From Parelaphostrongylus tenuis (lineage: Eukaryota; Nematoda; Chromadorea; Rhabditida; Metastrongylidae): a stretch of 64,000 nt of DNA. Location of the stretch: the NCBI GenBank assembly GCA_019055375.1, contig JAHQIW010000354.1, positions 1 to 64,000 of the forward strand, read 5' to 3'. Positions 39,570 through 51,615 of this stretch are shown one piece after another. Position numbers and translations under genes: made by a program. Under the pieces are notes generated by a model. That model saw nothing but the letters and a program-made list of their open reading frames with translations, did not search any database and had not been told where the DNA came from. Each line of letters opens with the position of its first letter. Position 1 is the stretch's first letter.

Positions 39570-40985
39570 TTTTTAGTTCTTGGAAACGGTATTGAATTAA
39601 TTAATACCAATTTCTGACTACGTAGCTAACAGCCATTGCAGCGAACTCGGGAAAGTGGCAAAAAAACTTATACTGCGTCCGTTATTATTGCAAACCCCGG
39701 ACACCGGATATCTATAATTATTTGAAATGTAAAGGCCTGGAACACTGGAGTCTAGTACAGCTTCACATTGTCGTGTGACACGATGAAAATTACTCAAGCT
39801 CGATGATATTGAAAAATTATTGAACACTCGAGGCACGTTGAACAAATAATGAGACGCGGCGATTCCCAGCTCCCCACCCCACTCTCTCGTCCGAAAAAAA
39901 AGGGAAGAAAAATCACCTTGACGATCCGTTCTTGTGAGAGCATAGGTGGACGGGATTTCAAGTACGTTTAGAGAAAATCACTTCCCAGGATGGTGGATGA
40001 ACGGGAGGTTAGCTGTGCATTACGACAACAGTCGAAAGTCCGCTGCTTTCAATTAGTTGAAATGAAGTGTGACGAAGCGCTGCTTCATTACGGCATCACA
40101 TTGCAATGACACGACAACTGAACTCGTTATAGACGTAAACGATAGATGCCTGAGCAGTTTTCGCCTAAGATTGACCGGAAAAAAGCCGTAAAATGTCCTA
40201 ATACCTAACTTGTAAGAACGGACTCAATGCACAATGAACCACCTTATCCAGTCCGAATTAAAGCATGGATACGGCAAATATTGATATATTGCCGGACCAC
40301 TGAACAGTAAGAGACTTTATGGAAATCTTATGGGGTATTTTCATATCTCATGGAAACTCCTTACTCAAAAGATTTCATTGACCGCGAGACTATGTAGAGC
40401 ATCTTTAGTTGATGTACAAAAAGTCATAGTGGAATAAAAGCAGCGGGCAGTTCTTATTCATACTGAGTAGGCGGATTTCTTGAATGTCATAGTGTTTGCT
40501 GTGTCACAATAGCCTATACTTTTCCGTAGTTATATTTAGAGATGGGCATGTAAGGATGCCAGCATGTTATATATACATAAGCTCAACACTAACTAGGGAG
40601 ATGATGAGAGTTAATGGCTATTCTCACGCTATAAACATCAAACAATAAAGGAAAAAGGCCGATATAAAAGCATATGCTATTTGCGTCAGTCAAGCAAATG
40701 TTACTCATCGAGCAACAATGGCTTACGAGAATAACGAAAACAGACCTTACTAATTTCTTCACGAGTTACTAGAGATAAATATATAGTGGGCTACGTGCAT
40801 TGATTTTAATGCATGTGGCGCGAAATAGAAATTTTCACCTTCATGCTGAGATATCCTAACTCATAGTGAATATCAAAGATCGGCATAAAACCATTAGTAT
40901 TTACAGATTTTTGCTATTGAGAAGCGTATTATGTTGTTTTTTTTTTTTGGAGAAAACTATAATTTTCTTGGTTCCATGGAACATA
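39570..40985. other. No secure feature
   Basis: A short minus-strand MLSQERIVK followed by GTGATT near 39.91-39.94 kb could be a first exon, but no acceptor or partner exon supports it. The rest is AT-rich. Confidence 0.25.
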
Positions 40986-40990
40986 CTTAC

Positions 40991-41173
40991 TTCGCTTTCC
41001 ATTATCGAGGCTCGTGAATCGAATATCGAAGTGGCTGAAGAGTGAAAATTCCGTAAGTCGAGATTGGAGGATATCACCCAACGTATCGTTGATGTTTGTG
41101 GTCGGTACACATGCGTTAGAAATCTTTTTAAAGATTTGTTCGAGATTTTGAGTAGATTCCAATATTGAAAATA
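40991..41173 (-). CDS. Putative exon of an unidentified minus-strand gene
   Basis: Acceptor TTTCTTTCACCCTTAG and donor GTAAGTATG are both strong. The open frame of 60 codons contains ILESTQNLEQIFKKIS and ILQSRLTEFSLFSHFD. It begins in phase 1 and ends in phase 1, fitting the exon proposed at 41277-41367. No family recognised. Confidence 0.4.
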
Positions 41174-41276
41174 CTAAGGGTGAAAGAAATAGCATAAAAA
41201 ACTACATGGACCATTTGAGCGACAGAGCAAGGTCTCTGCAAAACTTAGATGTTAGATAATACTTCTCATGCGAGAC

Positions 41277-41367
41277 TCGGCGCATCTTCGATCGTGTTGT
41301 TAGCCAGAAACAGTCCCTGTATAGAGGTACTCGGGATCGTATGTGGATTTAGCTTCGACATAAAAAC
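41277..41367 (-). CDS. Putative exon of an unidentified minus-strand gene
   Basis: Acceptor AACTACACAG; the frame opens VFMSKLNPHTIPSTSIQG and continues LFLANNTIEDAP. A weak donor, GTCTCG, gives the phase required by the next exon; an alternative donor GTACCT 14 codons earlier would also fit. The upstream frame (SYIYDLRTPIARLSCALV) is protein-like too but is broken by stops. Confidence 0.3.
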
Positions 41368-41526
41368 CTGTGTAGTTCTGTCCTCATCAACATGATATAT
41401 ATGATCGCCAAGCGTAGTTTATACCAAAGCACAGGATAGCCGAGCTATTGGCGTTCTTAGATCGTAAATATAACTATTGGCAACTCTTGTAGATGGAACG
41501 GAAGTGGATCATCTTGAAACTCGCAC

Positions 41527-41667
41527 TTCTCCAAGTCGACAAATATCCCTATAGCGGAATGACCAGACTATTATTAGACAATCTAGCAAATCGAGTTCAA
41601 CCTCTTCTTTGGGACTACTAAGTCTTGGTCTTGATACCGTAGTTATCGGAAAAGATTCGATAGCTAT
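41527..41667 (-). CDS. Putative exon of an unidentified minus-strand gene
   Basis: Acceptor CTAGTTTAG, donor GTGCGA. Forty-seven codons, phase 0 at both ends: IAIESFPITTVSRPRLSS, PKEEVELDLLDCLIIVWS, FRYRDICRLGE. Reads like a real protein but I cannot name the family. Confidence 0.35.
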
Positions 41668-41864
41668 CTAAACTAGTATGCTTTTTAATTTGTTAACAGT
41701 ATTATAAACGATATATGTGATTTTCATATTTCTGATCACAAAATCACTGATGGAATCCTAAAGATTTCCTTCTTACCTCTGACTTATAGCTAGACAGGAA
41801 ATAATCAATTATGGGTGTTCCACTCATTCGTTTCTGCTCGCTTTGAACTATTCCATTTGTCGCC

Positions 41865-42155
41865 CACGGATAAATAAATAAAGCTCTAGACGTTAATTAA
41901 CTTCTACGGGATGCGCCATAAATTCGACTTCATTAAGAATCGTTGAAGGTGATTGCGTGCATATATGACCTTAACATTTACTTGTGCTAGTGTCCTACTG
42001 ATATATCAGATCAAAGCTGTTTTTTTCTCAGGCAGGTTAGTACCAACTTTTCAACCCCATATGGACGGAAGGCTTGGTCAATTTGGTGTATGGGATCGAA
42101 CCGAAGACCACGTGTGTGTCACAGTGCACTTCTGGCCACTGCACAGTCCCTCGTA
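41865..42155 (-). repeat. SINE-A copy
   Basis: Reverse copy from AAAGCTCTAGACGTTAATTA to TGGCCACTGCACAGTCCC, with GACCACGTGTGTGTCAC intact. Confidence 0.65.
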
Positions 42156-42159
42156 GACT

Positions 42160-43850
42160 CAGGACAATGTAACAATTTAGAAAGAATGTGGAAAGAGAAA
42201 ACTACCTCAATGTCTTTGATTTATAAACTTGACTTCATGCGAAACTAAAGTGATGAGGGCAGTTGTTGGATGAAACCTATATTCACATAAACAAAATAAA
42301 AGCGCCTTTAAAACGTAATCCCAATGCAACTCGCCTTGTCCCGGCTTTTATAATAAAGACACCGAAATAGCAAGCTAATTTATAGCCATACTCTTTTTAC
42401 TACAATGTTTCAAACATGAAGAAGTAAGAACGAAAGGAACAACATCTAAGACTAGTGTTTATCTATATTTTTTAGAAGTTTTAGAGGCAAAAAAGAAGAC
42501 GTAAAGGCGTTCCATTTAGTTGAATGGAATGTTTTAGAAAAATATGATCGATGATCAATTGGCAGTTCAAATATAAATTAATCTCTCAAAACGGACTCAT
42601 ATGTTTGAACTATTATCTCCATCGCTACGATTTCGCAAGGAATAGTCATAAATCAAGCACGGCTGCAAATTAATCTCTTGAAAACATCTATAGAATTGTT
42701 AAATATCTCTATTACAAAGCTTTCTAGAAGAAGAACAGTTATGAATCAAGCTGCAGAGCTCTGTGAAACAGCGCTTCTCGTGTCATATGATTTATGAGAT
42801 CGTGCCGATCAGTAGGTGAAAGCGGCGAAGGAATTTACTACTAGTCCATCAAAAAATGTTAAGTACTACATAAAATAAGTCCACCCCTCTCCGAAAAACC
42901 CATCTATGATCTTGCAGCTTCGAGGCTCTCATCTCTGCGAAAATGAGCAAAGATAGAGTGCCGCTTTATGAGCGCTCATAATTAGCGTGCAAGTGGTAAC
43001 AAAGATATTCATGCTCTCCTCATATCCCATCTGATGTTAACTTTTCTTAGCATTTTTGTTCTTTTTAATTAGCTATGGTTGAACGAATGTGTGACGATAT
43101 TATAAGCTAGCAAAAGCTAATTCATTAAAATTAACGACATTCATCCCCGAGTTTGTTTAATTACCCTCAGAAATCTTTGTGCATCAAAGAACAAACTTCA
43201 CTGCAATAAACAACAATCAACATGTGGACAGAAATCTCAGAGTGATATCTGATAGGATTTTGAAACGAGAACATCTATAATTAAATAAATTAAGGGAAAT
43301 GTCACAACGTATTATTTATAGCGAGCTTGGACCAATCAAATCTAGAATTTGTGTTATATATGAATACTGCTCATAATTTTTGAGACATTGTGGCGTTACC
43401 TTCCTGTACTAAGCTTACAAGTTCTCCCCCCTTATACCACCAAAGTTGTAGACACTGTGATAAAAAAAAGTCCTATACACTTTGAAATTCGAACATTTTA
43501 TGATGAGCATTGAGCAATCTCCAGTTAATTTCCGAAAAGCATTGTGTCAAAAACGACAATCAATTTTTCGTTCTCATCTGTAAACATTAAAACCACGCAT
43601 TTCTCTGCATATTAACCTCACCACTTCTGCGTTTCCGAGTGATAAAAGTGAAGATTGATTTGTCGACAAGGAGGAAGAGAGGAGGATTAGGAAGGTTTGC
43701 TAAAGGCTCACGGGGGCTTAGAAGCATTTCGCCATGATCTGAGCTCAGACATCTGAATAAATGTTCGGTAAAGAAATATTGTTGGAAGAACGACCGACTC
43801 TATTGAGCGTTGAGTGATAACGTTCCAGCACGATTATTCCCACGCACATA
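42160..43850. other. Probable intron or intergenic sequence, no recognisable feature
   Basis: AT-rich. A plus-strand frame near 42.92-42.98 kb (FEALISAKMSKDRVPLYE behind TCTTGCAG) is splice-like, but isolated and not called. Confidence 0.3.
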
Positions 43851-43851
43851 C

Positions 43852-43947
43852 CACTCGTATCGGTACGTGAAACCCCATCTCCGTCCCATCGAAAAGAGGA
43901 TCTCGTTGTTCAAAGAATTCAAATTTATGATCATTATCAGCAGCGTA
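43852..43947 (-). CDS. Putative exon of an unidentified minus-strand gene
   Basis: Acceptor CTATCACTGCAG and donor GTATGT frame exactly 32 codons in phase 0: YAADNDHKFEFFEQRD then PLFDGTEMGFHVPIRV. The codon content and clean borders are those of a real exon. It joins in phase to the frame at 41527-41667. Family not recognised. Confidence 0.45.
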
Positions 43948-44410
43948 CTGCAGTGATAGCAGTAGTAATGAACATTACTCAATGACCAAAGATCATGACA
44001 ACAATGCTGAATCGATTTTTCAAAGGTATTTTTGGTGTTTAGACAATGATGTTCGTATCACTCCAACTTCAAACAAAGTGCTACGGCCGAGGTTCATTAA
44101 GACGTAAAGAGAAAAACTGAAGATATAAAAACCACTTCTCAATGAAAATACGTCCTAGCTTGATGTTAATTAATGAAAGGTTATTTCTGCCGTCTTTATT
44201 TCCGCATGAATTTGATAGGAATAAAAAACAGCATTTGGAAAATTTTTACATGTGTCTAACACGACAGTTCACTTGAACCTATTCATTTTAAGCGGCGCCC
44301 ACGGAAAATGAGAAATACATCGTCATATATTCCATTAGAGACCTAATTTCCGTAAACTCATGGGGTATGAACATAGAACGTTTCTTCCTAGTGAAAAAAA
44401 GTGGAAACGA

Positions 44411-44563
44411 CTAAAAAATATTGACGGTTTCACATATTCTAGGATTCTTTAAATAGTAACCGAGATTCCTATAACCATCGATGAGCATCATAGAAGTCAA
44501 AAAAGCTCCTAAAAAAGATAGCACATTCACTTGAGGATTGTCAGCAAACTTAGAGAAACTAGA
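44411..44563 (-). CDS. Possible small membrane-anchored ORF or exon
   Basis: A minus-strand frame from ATG at 44561-44563 reads MSSFSKFADNPQVNV, then LSFLGAFLTSMMLIDGY (a plausible membrane segment), then RNLGYYLKNPRICETVNIF and a stop at 44411. A donor-like GTGAAA sits inside it. Nothing identifies a family. It may be a first exon of the gene to its left or chance. Confidence 0.25.
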   Translation of the reverse strand, partial: SSFSKFADNPQVNVLSFLGAFLTSMMLIDGYRNLGYYLKNPRICETVNIF

Positions 44564-44635
44564 CATATGTCGACGATCACTCGGCAACGATGTACGACGT
44601 CGTGTCACCAAGGGACCCCAGGCCCATTCGAAGAA

Positions 44636-44702
44636 AGTGTATATGTGGTGTGTGTGTCCGCGTGTGTGTATGTGTATACTGTGCATATGTGGGTGTGTGT
44701 AA
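44636..44702 (+). repeat. GT-rich microsatellite
   Basis: Runs of GTGTGTGT interrupted by TAT and CC. A second such tract lies at about 45652-45702. Confidence 0.75.
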
Positions 44703-44919
44703 GCTTCGTGAGAGGAGGGGTGGTTGGCCTATGCGTGCAGCGGTTCAATCCAGCCCGGACATCAGTGCAGATTTGCAAACTACGATGTGAAATGTAACTT
44801 CCCAGGAAGCCGTTAATGTCAATAATTATCGAATAGATTTTTTTTCTTCCTCGGACATTGCGTTAAAAATCAAAAACAAACGGCGACTCCGAACGACATT
44901 CCTCTTTTTTTTTTTCCTG

Positions 44920-45240
44920 ATGAGCAGACACACATGATTGTTAACAAGATTTATTCAGTACAACATTAGGTGTGACGTTTCGGCGATTTCGCCTTTTTCA
45001 GGGTCTGTGGAAGAGTCAACTGACACGTAACCTGCCCAGTGAAACACTTTTATAACCCATAAAGATATTACTGAATGCATAAATGTGCTGCTATCTGCTT
45101 AGGCTATGGAAGTGTGTTTCTCACTGAATAGCTTGCGTGCCAATTTTACTCTTCCGGAGACTATGGAGTAGGTGAAATCGCCGAAATGTCCTCCACAGTA
45201 TTACATCGAATAAATCTTTCTAACAACGTCGTATGTCTGC
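44920..45240. repeat. FB-E foldback
   Basis: Left arm AGCAGACACACATGATTGTT, AACAAGATTTATTCAGTAC, GACGTTTCGGCGATTTCGCC. Right arm is the inverse: GGTGAAATCGCCGAAATGTC, CGAATAAATCTTTCTAAC, CGTATGTCTGCTT. Arms are about 95 bp. Confidence 0.7.
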
Positions 45241-45651
45241 TTATCCAGAAAATATTGAATGAGTACGAGATCGTCGTTTGCGTGTTTCTGATTTCTGACG
45301 CGATGTTCGACGAAAGAAGAACGATTTCAGTCGAGCAATTATTGACACTAACGGCTTTCTAGGAAGCCATTTTCACATCGTCATAGTCTTTTTATCACGA
45401 AAATAGTGAATTATATGAATAAATGTCGACGTAAATAGAAACTCGACTTTGGAAAGCTCGATATTAACAATGGGAACGTGCTTGTCACTTGTTAAATAGT
45501 GAAAAAAGAAGATATAAATAAAACACTCTTCAGATGGCTTAGAAAAAACGTAAGAACGCATACATCACCAAGAAGACGACACATCTTGAAAGATCAATTC
45601 AGACCAACTGCGATCGAATTCTCGCCAACACACCAACCACTTGCGCCAGTG

Positions 45652-45702
45652 GTGTGTGAATGTGTGTGGTCTCTCTGTGCGTGTGTATATGTTGTGTGTG
45701 GC
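45652..45702 (+). repeat. GT-rich microsatellite
   Basis: GTGTGTGAATGTGTGTGG and GTGCGTGTGTATATGTTG runs. Confidence 0.65.
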
Positions 45703-45989
45703 ATTGACGCAGACAAGGTGACTCTCCATCGCCTTTATGAGATGAGTTAGGATGAGATCTGATCGAAGCTCTTTTTGTCTATCAATCTCATTAAAGACAT
45801 AGGAAAATTCAATTTCAAAGTGTATTCGATTGCTATAGTGCACAGACCATAGTGATTCCTATAGTAAAAGTCAGTGTAGTAGGAAAAATTTCATGGATGA
45901 AATCGTATTACACCATACTAGCAGTCTATGGATAGTACTATTACATGATGCTTTTCGCAAAATTCTTCCTCTCTTGTCTTTCTTTTCGC

Positions 45990-46330
45990 ATATGGTGGTT
46001 AAAACGCAGTGGTTAATGGTGCAGGGTATCCGGAAGAAAATCGCTGGTTCGACTTTTCCTCGACACCATCTTGCAGCTGATCTACTGAACGCCTAGAAAC
46101 ACCTTTGCTCGGCTACTTTCAATTTTGGAAGGAGAATTGTCTCGACCGGCATACTACGACTTTCATGAAGAAGAAGAAATCTTCGAGCAGCAGCCGAAGC
46201 AACACGTGAAATGTTCGAAGACCTTGTGAATGATTCGTATAATGTGAAGGACGAATGCGAACAAATGAATCGATACAAAAAGTGGTGGAATTCGCATAGT
46301 AATTTGTGATCAGGACTAATGTAAATAAAA
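45990..46330 (+). repeat. SINE-B copy in array unit 1
   Basis: AAACGCAGTGGTTAATGGTG (A-box region), ATCGCTGGTTCGACTTTTCC (B box), then GGAGAATTGTCTCGACCGGC and GAATGCGAACAAATGAATCG. Confidence 0.65.
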
Positions 46331-46477
46331 ATGAAATAAATATAGAAAAATTAGTGTGTTAGAAAATTCCTGTAGGTGAAACCCAATTACAGCCATCTAC
46401 TATATTAACAGTCTATAGGTAACATTCATTACAAGAAGATTTTCATAGAATTCTTCCTCTTTTATCCTTCCTTCCAA

Positions 46478-46790
46478 ATTCATATAGGTAACGTAAAGAT
46501 TAAGGACGCAGCGTATCTGGAAGCAAGGCGTTGGTTCGATCCTCTTCCTCGGTACCGTCTAGCAATCAATCTACTGAACATACGCTTGCTCGGCTACATT
46601 CGCTATTGTAAGGAGAATCGTCTCTACCAACATTCTGTGATACTTAAAGACGAGATCCTCAAAGAGTAGTTGAAGCATTACGTGAAACGTTCGAAGACTT
46701 TTATGGAGAATGAGTGAGAAGAAATGATTCGAATACAAAAATTGTGCGGAGTCGCACAGTAAATGGTGGTAACGGGTCATCCATATGGAA
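46478..46790 (+). repeat. SINE-B copy in array unit 2
   Basis: GCGTTGGTTCGATCCTC (B box), GGAGAATCGTCTCTACCAAC and AGAAATGATTCGAATACAAA. Confidence 0.6.
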
Positions 46791-46959
46791 ATGAAATATT
46801 GATATATAATACAGATAAATATAGAAAAATCAGAGTAATACCAGAATTTCCATAGGTGAAGTCCTACTAGAGCCATTCATTATACTAGCAGTCTATATGT
46901 AATACTTACTAGATGAGGGTTTCCACAGAATTCTTTCTACTCCGCCTCTCCTTCCAATA

Positions 46960-47275
46960 GGTAAGTGATTAGAGATGCAGTGCATCTGTAAGCAAAACGA
47001 TAGTTCGAGCCCCTCCCTCAACACTTTCCTTCAGTGAATCTAATCAACGTCAACGCATTTCCTCGGCTACCTTTAGGATTGTAAGAAGATTCATCTCAAC
47101 GAGCATTTCACAACATTCGTAAAGAAGGAGAAATCCTCAAACATTAGCCGAAGCAACACGTGAGATATTAGAACATCTTTGTGGAAAACAAATACGAAGA
47201 AATGATTAGAATACAAGAAGTGCCGGAATTCGCACATTGAGTTCAGGTAACGGATAAGCAAGTTAAAATGAAATA
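46960..47275 (+). repeat. SINE-B copy in array unit 3
   Basis: AGTGATTAGAGATGCAGTGC (A-box region), ATAGTTCGAGCCCCTCC (B box), CTCAACACTTTCC and GAAGAAATGATTAGAATAC. Confidence 0.6.
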
Positions 47276-47439
47276 AATACAGTAAAATTGAAATAAGAAG
47301 ATTTTTATAGTGAAGTCGTATCACAGCCATACACTGTATGTAGTACTGTGTACATAAAGTTTCCTGCAACATTCTTCTTTTTTTTCTTGTCTTTTTTATT
47401 TCTCATATCAATCTCGATCTATTCATGTGTATATAAGAG

Positions 47440-47720
47440 GACAAAGCTATCGGCGTTAAACAGTTCTTCAAAGATGAGTCATAGATTCGTCTTTATGAAG
47501 CACCGTTAGAGGTGAAAGAGAACTCAACTGAGTCCATATGAACGATTTACGATGGCCAACCGATGTGTCAAGTCAGTAGTGTTATCTCTTCGAAAATTGG
47601 TACCAATTTGCAACTTCGGAGTCGAATACTTGGCGTGCTCCAGAGGCGCGAGGGTGAAGCAACGACCATCTGTATGCAGCGAAGCAGATCACTTCAATAT
47701 ACTCGTCTACTCACATATCT
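47440..47720 (-). repeat. SINE-A copy
   Basis: Reverse copy from AAAGCTATCGGCGTTAAACA to GCAGATCACTTC; diverged head. Confidence 0.55.
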
Positions 47721-47817
47721 ACTAATGTAAAACATACTCGCGCTTGAGGAAATCCTAAAACTTATCACTGGGTATCAATGGGTTATATCTAGCAGTGCTT
47801 TCATGAAGTCACAAATG

Positions 47818-48100
47818 AGAGCTCGTGTGACGCAATGGTTATGGGTGCCCTACGACACACATGTGGTCGATGACTCGACCCCGGGCCTGAAGAACACCAA
47901 TTTTTCCATCCCTCCGAGGTCAGCGAATTGGTACCAAACTTCTTTGGAGGGATGCTAACACTGGCTTCATACAACGATAGGCACTATGAAAGCCAGATAT
48001 GTATTCAATCACCTCGCACGTAATTGATGAAGTCAGATGCTTGGTGCATGATGATCCCTCACGGATTGACTAACGCCGGAAACTTTCCTCATTTCAAAAA
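47818..48100 (+). repeat. SINE-A copy
   Basis: GAGCTCGTGTGACGCAATGG (A-box region), GTCGATGACTCGACCCCGG (B box), TTGGTACCAAACTTC, and tail GATTGACTAACGCCGG. Faces the reverse copy about 100 bp to its left, so the two form a loose inverted pair. Confidence 0.7.
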
Positions 48101-48259
48101 AAAGAGATGTTCGTTGATCCCTAAGTATTCTTTATAAATTGAATGTCATCTTGGAGAAATCACATGCAAATCTACTCTAATAATCATATACACCAATCAG
48201 CGTAAATATTGAGGTGCCCTTTTCGAGACTGTGATGGTACAGAGAAGAATAGAGCTTAA

Positions 48260-48665
48260 ATTTATCGGATAATTATTTTTGAGCCAACATGCCATGTAGT
48301 CTTTTACAGGTAGCTTATAGAGCCAATGCACGTGTTTCGGCCTTCACAGCCTCGTCAGGTGGGCAGTACCCTTTGTCTTAGCCAATCATCCGGTGGTGTT
48401 CTTGTCCCCCTACATAAAATAAGCGATGACGTACAATGCACACGTGTAAAGTATGTAGAAGGATAGGAACACCGCCGAGTGGATGAGCCAAGACGGAGGC
48501 TACTGCCCAACTGACACTGACAAAGCTGTCATGGCCGAAACACGTGTATTGGGCTCTATAATTTGCCCATAAAAGACCGCATGTCATGTTGGCCCAAAAA
48601 TGATTACCAGATATGTCGAATTTTGAGCGTGGTCCTAAGAAAACTCTCGAAACGAGCAGTATGAG
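48260..48665. repeat. FB-C foldback
   Basis: GAGCCAACATGCCATGTAG and GCACGTGTTTCGGCCTTC at the left; GGCCGAAACACGTGTATTG and CCGCATGTCATGTTGGC at the right, followed by GAAAACTCTCGAAACGAGC. Confidence 0.7.
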
Positions 48666-48669
48666 ATTT

Positions 48670-51385
48670 TTAGTTCATTAGAATACAACGGACCTGTTTT
48701 CTCTGTGTCTACTTCTTATAAAACTTATCCATTTATAATCCAGAAAATACTTTATTGAGAAAGGAATATGTAGAATGAGGTCAACCATCACTTTCCTTAG
48801 GTTTTTTACGAAACCCTGGTTGATCCAATAAATGTAGTTGATTAGATTTCGATTTGGCATGTCAATAGTTATATACTACGAAGTTTGCACGCGTATACTA
48901 CCGCCCATGCGCAGAATCGCCAGCACAACGAACAAATTATTTGTGAAGCTTTTTTGACGCTAGTGGAGAAATGTGGTACCATCAGTTATTGACTCTAAGC
49001 CTAAGCGTGCTCTCATATTCCTATTTTAAGAAATCAGTCCAGAAAATACTCTTGAAATTTGTGAGGTCACAACTCTCGGTAAAGGCTCTTTTTTATCAAT
49101 AAAGGATCGTTGATTAGTGTTGAATGATCCTCATCTGAATTTTAGTGAAAGTCTGACACGGCGGTGATAACAACGGCGTATTTTTGTTTTTTTTTTTTGT
49201 AGATGAATAACAAGTCTTTCGAAAGTGCTTTATGTAATAAATTACTTTTCAGTTGAATCGTTCTTCTGCAGACATCAAAATGGTTCAGTTGATGTGAGGC
49301 GACCGATGTAACTTAAGGCTTAAACTACCAACTTCTAAGTTCCTGTATACAGCCTTCCGTGAAGGTGTATTAAAAAGGCTGCCTACCGGAGTTCTTCCAG
49401 GGTGGTTTATTACACCCAGCCACGAAAGGAAATGAGAAAAATTTTATGTCTGGAAGAAAGATTTCAACGTAAACCATAATCGCTGTCTCTGTACGCATCT
49501 TATCTAACGTGATGAAGCCATTGCCGTTTCATCATATTAACATTTTGCCATATCTTTTCTTCGATGTTGAAGAGTGAATGAACTTTTCTGTTCTAGGTAT
49601 GAAATTTCACATAATGTCAAGCACATTCAACTAGAGAGATAGAAATAAGCTTTTCTATGATAAAAGGTCTGACGGCTAAACAAATAAACTAATTTAATAA
49701 CGGTTCTTCAGATGTATTGGCATTTCAGAGACAAGTAAGCTGAGAATTCGATTATGAATTCAAAGTTTTTACATGCATTGGAGATGCACCATTTTTAATG
49801 AAAAGTTTCGTATTTCCTAGGCATTTTTAAAACAGAAAACCCTCTGTAGTCGGTGGAGTTAAGCATTTTCTGAAGTCTCTGAGAGGAAAGGTACTGTAAT
49901 CTATTTTGAGAAAACTCCTGTTTTCTCCCCACCCTTAGCGCTGGAGCAAGTTTCAATTCTTAAAATTCAATAAAAAAAGTTTTAGCTACTTAATCGGCTA
50001 CAATTTTTTACGCACAGAACTGGTGATCAGTCCCGAAATAAGTTTTATTCCCTCGGATATTATGATGGAATGAAGCGAATAGTTAATGTAACAAACTTTC
50101 TCTTTTAACAAAAAGGCTATACAGTGATCACTGCCTACATTATCTTTTGATTAGCAATGGTAGTAGCATCACTTTCAATATGCTTTAGTAGTTTATAGGC
50201 CTGACTGGAAAAAAATCACTGTGGCTGTTACTTCAACGCAGTCTCTATTTTATTACCATCCAGAGGATAAATTCTCCTTTAAAGATGCAAGATTTCTCTA
50301 TCTGAGCTTCCGGGATCGTCATCATTAGCTATTGATCCCTGGTGAACGTGTGATAAAGTTTATGAAGGTCCTTGCGACTGGTTTCCACTTGGGATGACAG
50401 TTATTCTTGATTTAGTTCTTCCCTCTCTGTGTATCATGTCTTTTCATAAGTTGTGGCGCAAGAGCAACAGGTACCAAATCTATCAACCAGAACTAATGAA
50501 AACCGCTCAACAAAACTATTCAAAGTCTGCGTTATCAGGCTAAACATTTCTGCCATCTCTCAGGCAACAAATCACACCTTTTCGTGCAGAATTTTTGAAC
50601 CTTCTTTTGGTACAAAATCTGTCCATACATGCCATAACGGCCGCTCAACGAAGCATTTATCGCAATTTGTTGTTATTACGATTTACAGATAATGCACATA
50701 CCCCCTTAAAGAACAACAACAGTGCAAAGTTCAGAAATTTGGTGCCCAGGCGAACAGCGTTTTGGCTTTTTGCTAAGTTTCGCCATAATGCCATGAAGCC
50801 AGGATGCGGCAAGTGTGGGCGAATCTAGTAGCAAAAGAAAGCTCAGAAAATTCTGCACAATGCAAGGATTGATTTATTCCCTGGGAGCTGGCACAAATGT
50901 GTTCAGGCTGACGGTGGATACTTCAAATAGTGTTGCTAAGCAATTTCAATTCCTGGTTAATCAATTTGGTGTTTACTGCTTTCGTGTCAAAAGTGAGAAA
51001 ACTTTATATTTTTCGGCCTCTGTGACCATGGTGGAAAACAAGCCCCATTGGACAGCGCAGTTCAGTACCCAAAAAACTAGGCCAAGGTGATGGTGGTAAA
51101 GTTTTAGATGTGCATTATACAATATGTCTGGAAGATCACTTGAGGTGTAAACGAGAATTGTATCAATATAGCTAACGGAAAATGGAATCTTTTTTGCCCG
51201 GAAAGAGCGCCAATACTTCAGTAGCATTTCATCGGTTAAAGTTATTCAGATCGGCTATATGTAGGTGTTTTGAGGTGCGACGATTCGTAAGTTGCAGGGC
51301 AATTTAGTTCCGTTTTCCCACTAGGTCCACGGAAGAGGTCTTTTAAGTAAATCGTAAGGTCCTAATATAACTCTGCTACAAGGGT
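48670..51385. other. Mostly unrecognised; two small repeat traces
   Basis: A small inverted repeat at about 49345-49430 (CCTTCCGTGAAGGTG and its partner CAGCCACGAAAGG), and a short match to the mariner right end at about 50945-50985 (GGTTAATCAATTTGGTGTTT). Open frames at 50453-51090 have no family resemblance. Confidence 0.35.
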
Positions 51386-51387
51386 TG

Positions 51388-51615
51388 TATGAGGCGCCGT
51401 GGCCGATTGGTCGTAGCACTCGTTGCGGCGCTGATGGAGCCGCTCTAACCGCCCCCTTCCCCCTCCCCAACACTCTCCACTAGTCAGCAAGAACGCCATA
51501 CATGCTCAACTAGTATTCTACGTCATTCAAGAAGAAGACGAAAAGCGACCCCAATGCTAGAGAAGTAGGGGGATCCGCATAATAAAAATTGTGATGACGG
51601 GTCATGTAAAATGAA
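51388..51615 (+). repeat. SINE-B copy, shortened
   Basis: GAGGCGCCGTGGCCGATTGG head, CCCAACACTCTCCACTAG, then TTCAAGAAGAAGACGAAAAG and a GGGATCCGCATAATAAAAAT tail. Confidence 0.55.

Larger units (their letters stand above)
45880..47390 (+). repeat. Tandem array, three units of about 480 bp plus a partial fourth
   Basis: Four unit starts are readable: AATTTCATGGATGAAATCG (45.89 kb), AATTCCTGTAGGTGAAACCC (46.36 kb), AATTTCCATAGGTGAAGTCC (46.85 kb) and GATTTTTATAGTGAAGTCG (47.30 kb). Each is followed by a TAGCAGTCTATAG-like block and TTCTTCCTC. The spacing is about 480, 485 and 450 bp. Each full unit contains a SINE-B. Confidence 0.75.

Noticed and set aside
45880..47390. CRISPR-like array because of regular repeats
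   Set aside because: Units are about 480 bp, contain SINEs, and the organism is a eukaryote.
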